Source: Pseudoalteromonas sp. XMcav2-N
Lineage (GTDB): Bacteria > Pseudomonadota > Gammaproteobacteria > Enterobacterales > Alteromonadaceae
Length of the DNA: 64,000 nt
Assembly (NCBI RefSeq): GCF_024124545.1
Contig: NZ_JAMXSF010000005.1
Location: forward strand, 272,876-336,875
Direction of reading: 5' to 3'
Of the stretch, positions 41,700 to 51,384 are shown in pieces. The notes beneath the pieces were generated by a model. That model did not search any database, was not told where the DNA came from, and saw only the letters and a program-made list of their open reading frames with translations. The position numbers were made by a program, and so were the translations under genes. Numbering within the stretch: position 1 is the first letter of the stretch; the number at the start of each line of letters is the position of its first letter.

Positions 41700-44299
41700 G
41701 TACATAAAGTGGCGCCAGGGTAGCCAGAAACAATTCCAACAAACTCTTCTCTTTGGCAGAGATTTTTAAACCATGGCAGGTTAAACCATACGACGCCATA
41801 GCCGACAGACATTGCCGCTTTTACGCTAACCAATGCTGATGTGAGTTCGCCGATTTGAGTGTAAACCAGCGCGGCTGTGAAAGCATATTCACTGTTGTCT
41901 GGTGACTGTTTTATCGCTTCGTTTAGCAAGGTTACTGCAGGTTCATGGTTGCCAATCTGTGCGTGAGCCTGAGCGGCATCCAGAAGATCATAAAAGTCCT
42001 TTGAACTGTCATTGCGCTCAATAACTTGTTGATAGTACTGATTTGCCTGATGCATATTTCCGTTGAGCTTCTCTATATCAGCCAGGTTGAGTAAAAAGAG
42101 AGAATTGTTTTCTATTTCGCTCAGTGGCCTTGCAGTTTCCAGTGCTTTGGCAAATTGTCCGTTAAGCGTATAACATAATGCCAGTACATTAATGTCAAAG
42201 GGCTGAGGGTCAACCGACACGACTTTTTCATAACGTTCGATAGCCTGTTCGATATGTCCCTCTGCAAGGTGAATATCTGCAAGCAATTGATTCGTTAAAT
42301 AGTCATCTGGAGAGAGTGTGAGTACTTCATTTAGGTAGTGCTTAGCTCGCTCAAATTGACCATTCTGATAGTAGGTATTCGCAAGGTTGAACATGATAGA
42401 AGTATTTTTTCTAAGTGCCATAGCCTCATGAAGGTGTGCAATTGCCGCTTTAAGATCGCCTTGCTGCTTGGCCCGTTTTGACAGGATCACTTCGATGTCG
42501 TAAACACTAAAATGTCGTGCCCGGGCGAGCGCGAGGTGCGTTTCGAACAAGGCCTCATCATGGCTGGTCAGGGCAAGTAGCATCATCTCCTTGTTAAAAA
42601 TGGCTTTTTGCTTGTAACGTGCGGGTGCATTTCTCAAAGTAGCGCGCAGTTGTGTTAGTAATTCTTCTCTTTTGGTCTGATCGTATACCGTTAAGCTTAT
42701 GTCGCTATATAGTCCATAGGCCGCAAACAGGTAGGGGGAATTCGTCAGCACCTGCCGTAACTTGTCCAGGTTGCCCAGATTATAAGCACCCTGGTTAGAC
42801 ACATCCTGGTAAATTTGCAGATAGCTCAGGTAATCTTGCTGCCTGATGGTTTCGAGAGGCAAGCTGTTAGGCGTTAGATCAGGAAACAGTTTGACAGCCT
42901 GCGCTTGGGTGGAATAAAAGTTTTCTATTTCACTGGTGAGTGCCATTGGCCAGCTGATCTGCTGCTGAACGGTCCACTTTTCGCCTCCCAGCCGTTTTAC
43001 AACTGTTTCACAGCTATGTTCACTACAGGTAAGCTCAGTGCTGATTATGTCTGTTGCCCCCGTCGTTGTTGCCAGCTGGAGCAAAGAGTGTTCCGCCTCC
43101 GGGCGGTGAGCAATCAATTCAGTATGCTTTCCGTCAATGATGAGCTGGCGCAGCGCGTGATCGACGCTGGCAAGGGTGCTCTTTGTTCGCTCGTCACTGA
43201 GCTGTTTTGTCAGGGTAAGTTGAGGCTTAAGCACCAACACATATCGCTTTTCTTGCGGGGGCTGGCTAAACAGCCAGACGACTAATATGGCTACAAACAT
43301 CAGGGAGCAAGCGATTATAGCGAGGAATTTAGCGCGCTTATTTGGCTGTGTATGAGGTGGCTGTGGAGCAACTGGTGCCGATACATCAGGCTCGAAAGGC
43401 ACAGTTTCTTGTTCCATGATAGCGTTTTGTGTGATTGCTATCAGAATTTGCTCAAGTCGTTTGGCCACTTGTCTGGCATTGGCCGGACGTTTTTCAGGGT
43501 CAACCGACAACAGCTGATTTAACAGGTGAATCAGTGGTTCAGGCAGAGCCGGCAAGATCTCCGCGGCATCGTCATGCTTACCTTGTAATATACGCTCACG
43601 CAACTGAGTTTTACCAAAAGGGTGGCGGGCGCTTATCAATTCATAAGCAAGGACACCAAAAGCAAATAGGTCCGACTGAGGTGAAAGTGCTTCGCCTTTA
43701 AGCTGTTCGGGCGAAGTGGCGGTCATACTGGCGTGGCTTTGTGCTGTGTCAGCGTGAGTTGCAGTCTGGGGTGAGTGTGTGATGCGGGCGATACCGAAGT
43801 CGGTAATTTTTATCTGCTGATCCTTATCCAGCAAGATATTAGCGGGCTTTAGGTCACAATGTATCACGCCACACTGATGAGCGGCTGCAATACCATTTGC
43901 AACCTGAATCAGCAGGGTTAGCTTTTGCTCCAGGCTCAGTATCTGAGTTTTTTGGTGATAAAACAATGTGGTGCCATCGACGTATTCCATCACCAGATAA
44001 ACTTGCTCAGAGGTTGTTATTATGTCGTAAAGCTGAACTATGTGTGTGTGGTTTAACCTGGCAAGAATTTGTGCCTCAGCGACCGCGAGAGAGACCTCGG
44101 TGCCTGCAGCCTGTGTTTTGAGGCGCTTTATTGCCACTTTACGGTTGAGCCGGATATCTTGCGCCAACAGAACTTCGCCCATTCCGCCTTCGCCTAACAT
44201 TTTTATAACATGATAGTGTTCGGGCAAACCCGTCTGCTGAGAAATGGAGGATTCCCCTTTGGGCTGCTCTGAGTTAGTTGATGGCTGCGATTTATCCAT
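41684..44299 (-). CDS. membrane Ser/Thr protein kinase with TPR sensor domain
   Basis: Start placed at 44299 (MDKSQPST...), just before the kinase; a longer open frame upstream has no start signal. The 871-residue product has a Hanks-type kinase domain (about 30-290: GEGGMG at 36-41, K58 in VAIKRL, HCDLKPANI with Cys for Arg, DFGIAR), one membrane span (about 325-346, LAIIACSLMFVAILVVWLFS) and a large periplasmic part with at least six TPR-like repeats. The HCD in place of HRD is tolerated in some bacterial kinases. The divergent FHA-domain gene at 44603 is a natural phosphopeptide-binding partner. Confidence 0.92.
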   Translation of the reverse strand: MDKSQPSTNSEQPKGESSISQQTGLPEHYHVIKMLGEGGMGEVLLAQDIRLNRKVAIKRLKTQAAGTEVSLAVAEAQILARLNHTHIVQLYDIITTSEQVYLVMEYVDGTTLFYHQKTQILSLEQKLTLLIQVANGIAAAHQCGVIHCDLKPANILLDKDQQIKITDFGIARITHSPQTATHADTAQSHASMTATSPEQLKGEALSPQSDLFAFGVLAYELISARHPFGKTQLRERILQGKHDDAAEILPALPEPLIHLLNQLLSVDPEKRPANARQVAKRLEQILIAITQNAIMEQETVPFEPDVSAPVAPQPPHTQPNKRAKFLAIIACSLMFVAILVVWLFSQPPQEKRYVLVLKPQLTLTKQLSDERTKSTLASVDHALRQLIIDGKHTELIAHRPEAEHSLLQLATTTGATDIISTELTCSEHSCETVVKRLGGEKWTVQQQISWPMALTSEIENFYSTQAQAVKLFPDLTPNSLPLETIRQQDYLSYLQIYQDVSNQGAYNLGNLDKLRQVLTNSPYLFAAYGLYSDISLTVYDQTKREELLTQLRATLRNAPARYKQKAIFNKEMMLLALTSHDEALFETHLALARARHFSVYDIEVILSKRAKQQGDLKAAIAHLHEAMALRKNTSIMFNLANTYYQNGQFERAKHYLNEVLTLSPDDYLTNQLLADIHLAEGHIEQAIERYEKVVSVDPQPFDINVLALCYTLNGQFAKALETARPLSEIENNSLFLLNLADIEKLNGNMHQANQYYQQVIERNDSSKDFYDLLDAAQAHAQIGNHEPAVTLLNEAIKQSPDNSEYAFTAALVYTQIGELTSALVSVKAAMSVGYGVVWFNLPWFKNLCQREEFVGIVSGYPGATLCTKRQP

Positions 44300-44602
44300 T
44301 TTCTTTTTTATCTTGTACCTTAGGAGTGGCAATGCCTGGAGGGCATATGTATCGCCGGAAAAATGACGTGCAAAAAGAACGACATGTACCGAATAGCAAT
44401 AGTAACGGTTAAGCAAATCAAATGCCAGTCTATCAGGTGAGTAGGTCGGATGAGATTGTTTTAGATATGGCAATATTTTGGTGTAATGTGGTGAAATCGG
44501 TGTTTTTGCGAAACAGTGATATGCTTATTAAGGAACAGTTTTCCGGGTCAGGTCGATTGATGTGCTATGGCGGCAGCCCGGAACAGTTATCGAGGAGCGA
44601 AC

Positions 44603-45604
44603 ATGGCCACGTTAAAACATAAACAGCAATCTAAATATTTGTATTTAAAGTCCTTTCACCGATTTGGGCGGCTCAAGCATTCAGTGGACAGTTGCTTTGA
44701 CGAACTGGCTATTTCCCGTATTCATGCCGTTATTGAATGGCAACAAGGGTACTGGTATTTACGAGATTTGAGTCGTAACGGCACCTGGCTAAATGACGCA
44801 CGAGTTCCCTATAACCAGGATGTTGCTCTAAATGTGAATGATGAAATTCGCTTTTCAGATTCAAGCAGTCATAGCTTCAGTGTAACGGATCTGGCACCAC
44901 CAGAGGACTTACTGGTGCCTTATAGTCACGATGAGCTTGTTGATGGACAGGTACCTGTGATCCAGCTGGAGAATTATCATTTGCTGCCAAGTGAGTCTGA
45001 TCCTGAGCTAATAGTCTATTTTAATAGCGCTGAGCAAACCTGGTGTTATGAGGAAGTTGGTTCCGAACATCCGGTGAGTATTACTGATGGTGAGCAACTG
45101 CGTTTTGCGCAGCAGGTATGGAGTCTGATCCAGACGCGGGCAAGTCAACAGGAGTGCACAGCAGAAGTCACAGATACAGATCCCGGCGATCTGGAATACC
45201 ATTTTACATTGAGCCAGGATGAGGAATATGCTGAGTTACAGGTAAAACAGGCTCAGGAAAAAGTCGATTTTGAAACCCGGACACACCATTACCTGACCGC
45301 ACTATTGGCCAGATATAAAATAAAAGATATGCAGCATCAGGTCGATGATGCATCACAAGGGTGGGTCTCGGTGAAACAACTGTCCCGTGATTTGGGGCTG
45401 ACCGAGAGCCACATTAATATCCAGATCCATCGTGCCCGTAAACAGTTTGTCGACAGGATGAAAGACAAGTCAATGGCAGAGTCGCTCATTGAACGTAAGC
45501 GAGGCCGGGTGCGTTTTGGTGGCAGACATTTCAGTATCGTCAAAGGGCAGCAACTAGAGGCTTCAACTCTTTTTAATCAACATGATGAGTTACTAGTCAG
45601 TTAA
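44603..45604 (+). CDS. FHA-domain protein with C-terminal helix-turn-helix-like region
   Basis: Start at ATG 44603 with GAGGAG upstream. The 333-residue product has an N-terminal FHA domain (about 10-95: RFGR, ISRIHAVIEW, SRNGTWLN), which binds phosphothreonine, an acidic linker (about 100-250), and a C-terminal region (RDLGLTESHINIQIHRARKQ) resembling the sigma-70 region 4 or winged-helix DNA-binding type. It is divergent from the Ser/Thr kinase gene with a 300-base shared region. A kinase-regulated transcription factor is a reasonable reading but not shown. Confidence 0.85.
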   Translation: MATLKHKQQSKYLYLKSFHRFGRLKHSVDSCFDELAISRIHAVIEWQQGYWYLRDLSRNGTWLNDARVPYNQDVALNVNDEIRFSDSSSHSFSVTDLAPPEDLLVPYSHDELVDGQVPVIQLENYHLLPSESDPELIVYFNSAEQTWCYEEVGSEHPVSITDGEQLRFAQQVWSLIQTRASQQECTAEVTDTDPGDLEYHFTLSQDEEYAELQVKQAQEKVDFETRTHHYLTALLARYKIKDMQHQVDDASQGWVSVKQLSRDLGLTESHINIQIHRARKQFVDRMKDKSMAESLIERKRGRVRFGGRHFSIVKGQQLEASTLFNQHDELLVS

Positions 45605-45801
45605 GCGCAGTTAAAAAATACTCAGCTTTGTGAGTGGCGATACGTGGCCCGCGTTAATGCGGGCTTCGTCGTTTTTATGTGAGAAAAATGCACGTGTTGA
45701 TTAAGCGACCTTCCTAGTGTGTCATCTAACATCACACAGATACGCTGAGTGTGATATGTTTTCTTCTCTGATATTACTAGTTAGCTTTGTTGAGGTCATA
45801 G

Positions 45802-46296
45802 ATGATAAAAAAGGTTCTGTATTGGGGCGTCGGGTTTGGAGTGGGCTTTGCTATTGCTTTTGTTGCTATGGTGTATTTTGTTTTTACGCTTGAGGAAAAC
45901 AAGTTAAGAGAATCAAGAGACGAATTTCTTTTGGAGCTTAACACTATGATCAGAAATATGCCTGAAAAAACCACAGATTTGTGCGAAGGAATGGTGGGTA
46001 ACTGGAGCGGGAATTTTCGTACCCGAGCTGATGAAGATGGCTACTATTGGGATTCACAGTACAAGGCTGACAACACTTTTTCAACTAAGCTGGTGTATGA
46101 GGGAGGCGGTGAAGTTGAGAGCAGAACCGGGACCTGGACATGTGAAAATTCTCTCCTCGTAAACACCTTTCATCAAGAGAATGGGGAAAAAGAGCACCAT
46201 ATCTACATCATCATTCATATGGGTGACAGTCGCAGGGTATATATGCATGTTGAGCACAGTGATTACGGAGATATTTTTGTTGCCCGGAGACAATAA
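45802..46296 (+). CDS. membrane-anchored orphan protein, 3' end altered by MITE relic
   Basis: 164 residues from ATG 45802 (GAGG upstream). One N-terminal span (VLYWGVGFGVGFAIAFVAMV) is followed by a coil and a beta-rich domain (GMVGNWSGNFRTRADEDGYY, GTWTCENSLLVN) with two Cys, likely periplasmic. The stop codon lies in a 26-base relic of the local MITE end (46293-46318). In the same frame, directly after, coding sequence resumes, so the present C-terminus may not be the original one. No family recognised. Confidence 0.65.
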   Translation: MIKKVLYWGVGFGVGFAIAFVAMVYFVFTLEENKLRESRDEFLLELNTMIRNMPEKTTDLCEGMVGNWSGNFRTRADEDGYYWDSQYKADNTFSTKLVYEGGGEVESRTGTWTCENSLLVNTFHQENGEKEHHIYIIIHMGDSRRVYMHVEHSDYGDIFVARRQ

Positions 46297-46318
46297 TGTC
46301 AATTTCACTCAGTACTTG
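46293..46318. mobile_element. MITE left-end relic
   Basis: ATAATGTCAATTTCACT...TACTTG aligns with the MITE end ATAATACCAATTTCACT...TACCTG: 21 of 26 identical and all five differences are transitions. It lies exactly at the junction between the end of one reading frame and the start of another coding-like fragment. The remainder of the element is missing. Confidence 0.6.
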
Positions 46319-46509
46319 ATGGCTATAACGAGAAAGGCGACCTTTTCTGGCGTCAGACAAGCCGTTATGAGTCGGATGTTATGTACACATTTGGTGATCA
46401 ATACATTCTTGGTGTACCAACCAAGCGCCTCAAAGAGGCACAAATTTTCCTGATCCCGATGGCCAAAGGTGTTACTGATAATTTGCAAATATTAAGCGAA
46501 ACAAAGTAA
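46318..46509 (+). pseudogene. C-terminal gene fragment
   Basis: 64 codons read DGYNEKGDLFWRQTSRYESD, then VMYTFGDQYILGVPTKRL and further, ending at TAA 46507-46509. It is protein-like, without a start codon, and lies in frame with the gene before it across the MITE relic. The RYESDVMYTFGDQYILG part is loosely similar to the end of that gene (HSDYGDIFVARR), so it could be the tail of a paralogue brought there by a deletion. Confidence 0.45.
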
Positions 46510-46724
46510 TTTAAGAGTGTAGGAGAGCTGCTAATCATCTCACAGGCGATCAGACTGGTGATCTACTAACCCTTTTCCTCCGGCACTATATCAGCCATAG
46601 TGCCGGACCACCTTCTGTGTAATTCATCCGAATCGTTTGCTGACCCCCAAATTCTGCAATAAGATTGAAAACCGTTTAGCAAGAATACCCAGCCTGTTGC
46701 TGGCTGCGGCTTACAACAACATAA

Positions 46725-46884
46725 TACCAATTTCACTTAATACCTGTTCAATTTGACGGAGCAAATATGACGCTAACAGTGTTAAAAATTTCTCATTTAG
46801 AACAACTGAATAGCAAAATTTTTGCCTTGTTATCGACCATATTTTCTCGCCTCAAAATAGAACACTTAATTAAGCAAATTGGTA
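46725..46884. mobile_element. MITE, copy 2 (160 bp)
   Basis: Same terminal inverted repeats as copy 1 (TACCAATTTCACTTAATAC and CAAATTGGTA) with TAA at both sides (46722-46724, 46885-46887). The interior differs from copy 1 by a few substitutions and an 11-base deletion. It ends 21 bases before the M24 peptidase start, so it supplies most of that gene's upstream region. Confidence 0.85.
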
Positions 46885-46905
46885 TAAATAACGAGCAGGA
46901 CGATT

Positions 46906-48258
46906 ATGCAGAGAATTTTGGGATTATTTTTGAGCTTGTGCACGATAAGCACTCCCGCTATGGCCGAGGAATATGCACAGGGCCGTCAAATATCGGCGTT
47001 GCCGGATGTGTTGTCATTCAGGGAGCGCGTGCAACCCATCAATGATATGGTGACAGATCGCTTGGATAACTTACTTCCTGAGCTGATGCGTGAGGTGGAC
47101 CTGGATATGTGGCTGGTCATCAACCGTGAATATGGCGAAGACAAGCTGTTTTATACCCTGGTTCCGCAGCCCACGTTTGCAGCGCGCCGTACCACTTTAC
47201 TGGTGTTTTCAAAACAAGCGGATGGCAGCGTCGAGCGCTTTAGCGTGAGCCGTTACCCCATTGGCGAGTTGTATCCGACAGTATGGAAAGGGGGCACAAA
47301 GGCGCAACAGTGGCAGCGTCTGGCTGAGGTGATTGCCGAGCGTGACCCGAAACGCATTGGGATTAATGTGAGTGAAGACTGGGCACTGGCCGATGGCCTA
47401 AGTGTCGGGTTACACAAGCAACTGTTGAATGTATTGCCAGGCAAATATCAGGAGCGCCTGATGAGCGCCGAAAAGCTGGTGATCCGTTGGCTGGAAACGC
47501 GCAGCCAAAAAGAGCTCAATGTATACCCGCAGGCGGTGACACTGGCTCGACGTGTGATCGCAGAAGCATTCTCCAATAAGGTGATCACACCTGGCGTGAC
47601 CACCACCAAAGACGTTGAATGGTACTTACGCGAACGCTTTGAAGAATTACAGCTCAGACCCTGGTTCCAGCCGTACGTAAATATTCAACGTCAGGGCGAC
47701 AAAACCAGCAAAGAGGATGTGTTTATTGGTGAATACAACCGGACTATTCTGCCGGGAGACATTATCCACACCGATGTGGGTATTTGTTATCTGAATCAGT
47801 GCACGGATACACAGGAAATGGGCTATGTGCTCAAGCTTCATGAAACCGATGTACCAGCGGGCCTGAAACAGGCTATGGCGACAGGTAATCGCTGGCAGGA
47901 TATCTTAACCAGTAACTTTAAATCAGAGTTAACGGGCAATGAGATCCTGGCCAATACCATTAAGCAAAGTAAAGCGGCGGGGATTGTCAGCAGTACTTAT
48001 ACCCATCCACTCGGTTTTGTCGGTCATGCGCCTGGGCCAACCATTGGTATGTGGGATAATCAGGGGCCGACACCGGTACAGGGAGACTGGAAACTGCATC
48101 CAAACACGGTTTATGCCATTGAAGGAAACATAAAAACGCAGCTACCGGAGTGGGACAACCAGTGGATCCAAATTAAGCTGGAACAAGATGCGGTATTTGA
48201 TGGCAAGCAGGTCTGGTACTTAGCGGGCAGGCAAACCCAGTGGCATGTAATAAGATAG
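46906..48258 (+). CDS. exported M24-family metallopeptidase (aminopeptidase P type)
   Basis: 450 residues with a signal peptide (MQRILGLFLSLCTISTPAMA). The metal ligands of the M24 pita-bread fold appear in order: D in IIHTDVG, D in QCTDTQE, H in HPLGFVGHAPG, E in YAIEGN and E in IKLEQDAVF. The N-terminal third (LDMWLVINREYGEDKLFY) is the usual creatinase-like domain. It probably removes N-terminal residues before proline in the periplasm. GAGCAGGA precedes the start. Downstream is a terminator and the convergent TonB receptor. Confidence 0.9.
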   Translation: MQRILGLFLSLCTISTPAMAEEYAQGRQISALPDVLSFRERVQPINDMVTDRLDNLLPELMREVDLDMWLVINREYGEDKLFYTLVPQPTFAARRTTLLVFSKQADGSVERFSVSRYPIGELYPTVWKGGTKAQQWQRLAEVIAERDPKRIGINVSEDWALADGLSVGLHKQLLNVLPGKYQERLMSAEKLVIRWLETRSQKELNVYPQAVTLARRVIAEAFSNKVITPGVTTTKDVEWYLRERFEELQLRPWFQPYVNIQRQGDKTSKEDVFIGEYNRTILPGDIIHTDVGICYLNQCTDTQEMGYVLKLHETDVPAGLKQAMATGNRWQDILTSNFKSELTGNEILANTIKQSKAAGIVSSTYTHPLGFVGHAPGPTIGMWDNQGPTPVQGDWKLHPNTVYAIEGNIKTQLPEWDNQWIQIKLEQDAVFDGKQVWYLAGRQTQWHVIR

Positions 48259-48275
48259 AACTATAATGAGTTGAA

Positions 48276-48297
48276 AAAGCCCGCATTTGCGGGCTTT
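48276..48297. terminator. bidirectional terminator
   Basis: AAAGCCCGCA, loop TT, TGCGGGCTTT: perfect 10-bp stem between the convergent M24 peptidase and TonB receptor genes. Confidence 0.9.
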
Positions 48298-48306
48298 ATT
48301 ATTCGC

Positions 48307-50826
48307 TTAGAAGTTAATCGACACCTTACCGTACACAAAGCGGCCATCTGTGCTGTAAGCCGAGAACGCTGAGTATGGGAAGATTTGGTTAAAGTTACTG
48401 AACCCTATGTTGCTGACGGTATCCTGCGGATATTGATCAAACAGGTTATTGGCACCAAGGGCAACGCGCCATTGCTCATTGACTTTGTACGCTACTTCCA
48501 GATCAGTGATCCATTTGGCATCCAGTACTTCATCTTTTTCAACTGTGCTGGAAGGGTCGGTGACTTCACCGTAGCGGGTTGCTTTAATCATGACCTGCCA
48601 CTGCTCACGCTGCCAGTTAGCAACCAGGTTCCATTTGTTATCTGGTGTACCGGATTCAAAGCGCTCAATTTCACGACGAGCAAAATATTGATAGCTTTCG
48701 CCCAGCGCAGCCAGCTCTGCCGGGTTCGCTTTCACATTGGTCACCTCAGTGTCATTAAGGTTCAACGCTGCACTCAGATTAAGATCGCCATAATCAGCCA
48801 GGTCAAAGCGATAGGTCGCTACAATGTCTACGCCCTGAGTACGAGAATCGATAGCATTGGTAAAGTAGCGCACACGCTGTACGTTAAACTCACCCGCCTG
48901 TTGCAGGATCTGCTCAACTGCGTCGCCACTGAGGTTTTCTGACATTACAATGCGGTCATCAATATCAATGCGATATGCATCCAGCGTCAGGCTGAACGCA
49001 TCCTGGGTGTAGATGAATCCGGCAGTCAGGTTAACTGATTCTTCTGCTTCCAGAGGTTGTGCGCCAAGTGCAACAGCCGCTGGGGTATCCACTGGATACA
49101 AGCCCACTTCGTTAGGGACACCGTCTTCAAAAACCGTGGCAATTGATTTGTAGGAAGTTTGCGCCAGTGAAGGGGCACGGAATCCTGTGCTCAGTGCACC
49201 ACGCAGTGACAGTTGGTCATTAACTACATAACGTGTTGCAAGTTTACCGGTCAGTGTAGAGCCAAAGTCGCTGTAATCTTCATAACGCGCTGCCAGAACC
49301 AGGTTCCAGTCTGTTGTCAGGTAAGTATCCAATTCGGCAAACAAGGCGATGTTATGACGTGACTCATCAACCGCACTTTCTGGTGAAAATCCAGCCAGAA
49401 CCTGAGCGCCACCAGCGGCAACCGGTTGTCCGTTAGCATCCAAAACGGTCTGGTAAGAGGCTAACTCACCGGCCTGGACCTCATAAGTTTCGCGGCGATA
49501 CTCACTGCCCAGTGTCACAAACACACTATCATAAAGGCCTAAGTCCAGCTCGGTTTTTGCTTCAGCGTTAACCAACAGCTGACTGTAGACCAAAGCACCG
49601 TTGTCAAACTCTGTTGGGCTGCTTGCACCCATTGACGTGTTCAGGCTGTTTGATACGCCAAAGCCGAAGTCGTTCAGACCATAGTTTGTACTGATGTCGT
49701 ACTGCCAGTCACCTGCATCACCCTTAGCACCGACTGCAAAGCTATAGTCGCGTACTTCAGTGTCAATTTGCGGTAAGAAGCCATCAGGATATACGTCAGT
49801 CAGGTTGCGGCTATCTTGTGGGCGACGGAAGAAACCACCGGAATTACCATCCCGGCTTGAGAAGCTACCAAAGGAGTACAGGTCCAGCTCGGAGTTAAGT
49901 GTGTACCCCGCATTGTAGAATAGTGCGAAATCTTCGATGTCGGCTTTACCAAACCTGTGGTTATAACGCTCAGCCGAAAATTCTCGTGGATCCAGCTTAC
50001 CGTTTTCATCCCGGGCATACTGTTCACGCTCATCGATGCCAGAGCGGTTGGTCGGCTGCTTGTTACGCAGCTCAGCAGCCACATTGATAAAGCCATTGTC
50101 GCCCAATGCAAAACCCATATTACCGCTGATGGTTGTTGTGCCACCATCGTTCAGCTCGCGATCTGCGCCTTTGTCAAATGCCAGGTTGCCTTCGGCATCT
50201 TCGTAGGTACGCAACAGCTGAGGTGAACCGGCCATTTGAGTATCGTATTCACCGTAAGTGACGGACAGGTTACCGCCTTCGTCGGCATCGTTTAGCACAA
50301 TGTTGATCACGCCAGCAATGGCATCTGAGCCGTATTGTGCAGCGGCACCGTCACGCAAAACTTCGATGCGCTTGATTGCAGCCGTTGGAATAGTATTGAG
50401 GTCTACCGCTGTAGAGCCACGACCTACGGTACCGTTTAGATTGAGCAGCGCACTGGCGTGGCGACGCTTACCATTGATAAGCACCAAAGTATGGTCTGGC
50501 GCCAATCCGCGTAACACAGCAGGACGAGCATGATCTGTCCCGTCTGCCAGTTGTGAATTAGGGAAATTAAAACTGGGTACCAGCGTTGTCAAAACCTGGC
50601 TCAGTTCAAGCTGACCTGAGCTGGTGATTTCATCCATGCTGATCACATCGACCGGTACTGTGCTTTCAGCAACACTGCGCAAGCTGCGGCGAGTACCTGT
50701 GACTTCAATCACTTCTGTGGTGCTACTGGCTGTGGGTGCCTGGCTTTCTTCTGCATTAATTTGAAACGAAGCGGCGGCGCCCAGCACCAAGCTGATGCTG
50801 GCTGCCAGAGTACTCGGTCTTAACAT
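48307..50826 (-). CDS. TonB-dependent outer-membrane receptor
   Basis: 839 residues with a signal peptide (MLRPSTLAASISLVLGAAAS...). A TonB-box-like IEVTGTRR follows, then the plug domain (about 45-170: VDVISMDEITSSGQLELSQV, VLRGLAPDHTLVLINGKRRH, IKRIEVLRDGAAAQYGSDAI) and a beta-barrel ending in the typical C-terminal aromatic (GKVSINF). Such receptors take up siderophores, vitamins or oligosaccharides. Substrate is not evident; no transport partner is next to it. A 15-base palindrome lies 105 bases upstream. Confidence 0.95.
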   Translation of the reverse strand: MLRPSTLAASISLVLGAAASFQINAEESQAPTASSTTEVIEVTGTRRSLRSVAESTVPVDVISMDEITSSGQLELSQVLTTLVPSFNFPNSQLADGTDHARPAVLRGLAPDHTLVLINGKRRHASALLNLNGTVGRGSTAVDLNTIPTAAIKRIEVLRDGAAAQYGSDAIAGVINIVLNDADEGGNLSVTYGEYDTQMAGSPQLLRTYEDAEGNLAFDKGADRELNDGGTTTISGNMGFALGDNGFINVAAELRNKQPTNRSGIDEREQYARDENGKLDPREFSAERYNHRFGKADIEDFALFYNAGYTLNSELDLYSFGSFSSRDGNSGGFFRRPQDSRNLTDVYPDGFLPQIDTEVRDYSFAVGAKGDAGDWQYDISTNYGLNDFGFGVSNSLNTSMGASSPTEFDNGALVYSQLLVNAEAKTELDLGLYDSVFVTLGSEYRRETYEVQAGELASYQTVLDANGQPVAAGGAQVLAGFSPESAVDESRHNIALFAELDTYLTTDWNLVLAARYEDYSDFGSTLTGKLATRYVVNDQLSLRGALSTGFRAPSLAQTSYKSIATVFEDGVPNEVGLYPVDTPAAVALGAQPLEAEESVNLTAGFIYTQDAFSLTLDAYRIDIDDRIVMSENLSGDAVEQILQQAGEFNVQRVRYFTNAIDSRTQGVDIVATYRFDLADYGDLNLSAALNLNDTEVTNVKANPAELAALGESYQYFARREIERFESGTPDNKWNLVANWQREQWQVMIKATRYGEVTDPSSTVEKDEVLDAKWITDLEVAYKVNEQWRVALGANNLFDQYPQDTVSNIGFSNFNQIFPYSAFSAYSTDGRFVYGKVSINF

Positions 50827-50930
50827 AGAGATTCCTGTTTATATGTTGATTTCTATACGGGCTACGTTGTCTGGCCCATGAAAAGGACGGCAATACTAAA
50901 GGTGGAAAATTCGATGCGAAATTCGAATTC

Positions 50931-50945
50931 GTTATAATTTATAAC
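50931..50945. promoter_or_regulatory. palindrome in the TonB receptor promoter region
   Basis: GTTATAA-T-TTATAAC is a perfect palindrome about 105 bases upstream of the TonB receptor start on the minus strand, preceded by a second symmetric stretch (CGAAATTCGAATTCG at 50917-50931). It could be a dimeric regulator site. It does not match the Fur consensus. Confidence 0.4.
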
Positions 50946-51384
50946 CGCTCAAGTTTTTATGCTTTTTTAGTTACATTGCATTAAATGCTGATCATAAGAT
51001 TACAAAGCATCAATCAGCGGTGGGCGAATGATGCGCAGCGCTGTCAGAGGCGGGTGATGCACTTTTCTTTGTTCAATCAGTTTTTTTGCTGCTTTTGTTC
51101 GCATATTAAACACGCATGGTTAACCCTGCGCTTTTCACCAAAGCTTAAACGAATTGTTGTGAGAGGTTGCCAGCTGTCCAGCGAAAATACGCGTTCAACC
51201 TTGCCTTTAAATATAGCCTTCATACATAACGGATTGACTGACGTATTAACAGTGAGGCGTCCATCCCCGTTGGTCCTATGTGGCCCTTTTTTCCGCACAA
51301 CATCGTTGTTTCTACCAAGTCCAAAAAAAAGGCCGACCCTATACTGCACAGCCATCGGGAATACTCAGGTTAGGAAGGAAAAAT

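Noticed and set aside
46767..47045. Open frame beginning inside MITE copy 2
   Set aside because: Its first half is MITE sequence and its second half is an out-of-frame shadow of the M24 peptidase gene.
51077..51355. Minus-strand open frame of 92 codons between the TonB receptor and the acyltransferase
   Set aside because: No ribosome binding site, unusual composition, no family features; the ATG lies within AT-rich noncoding sequence.
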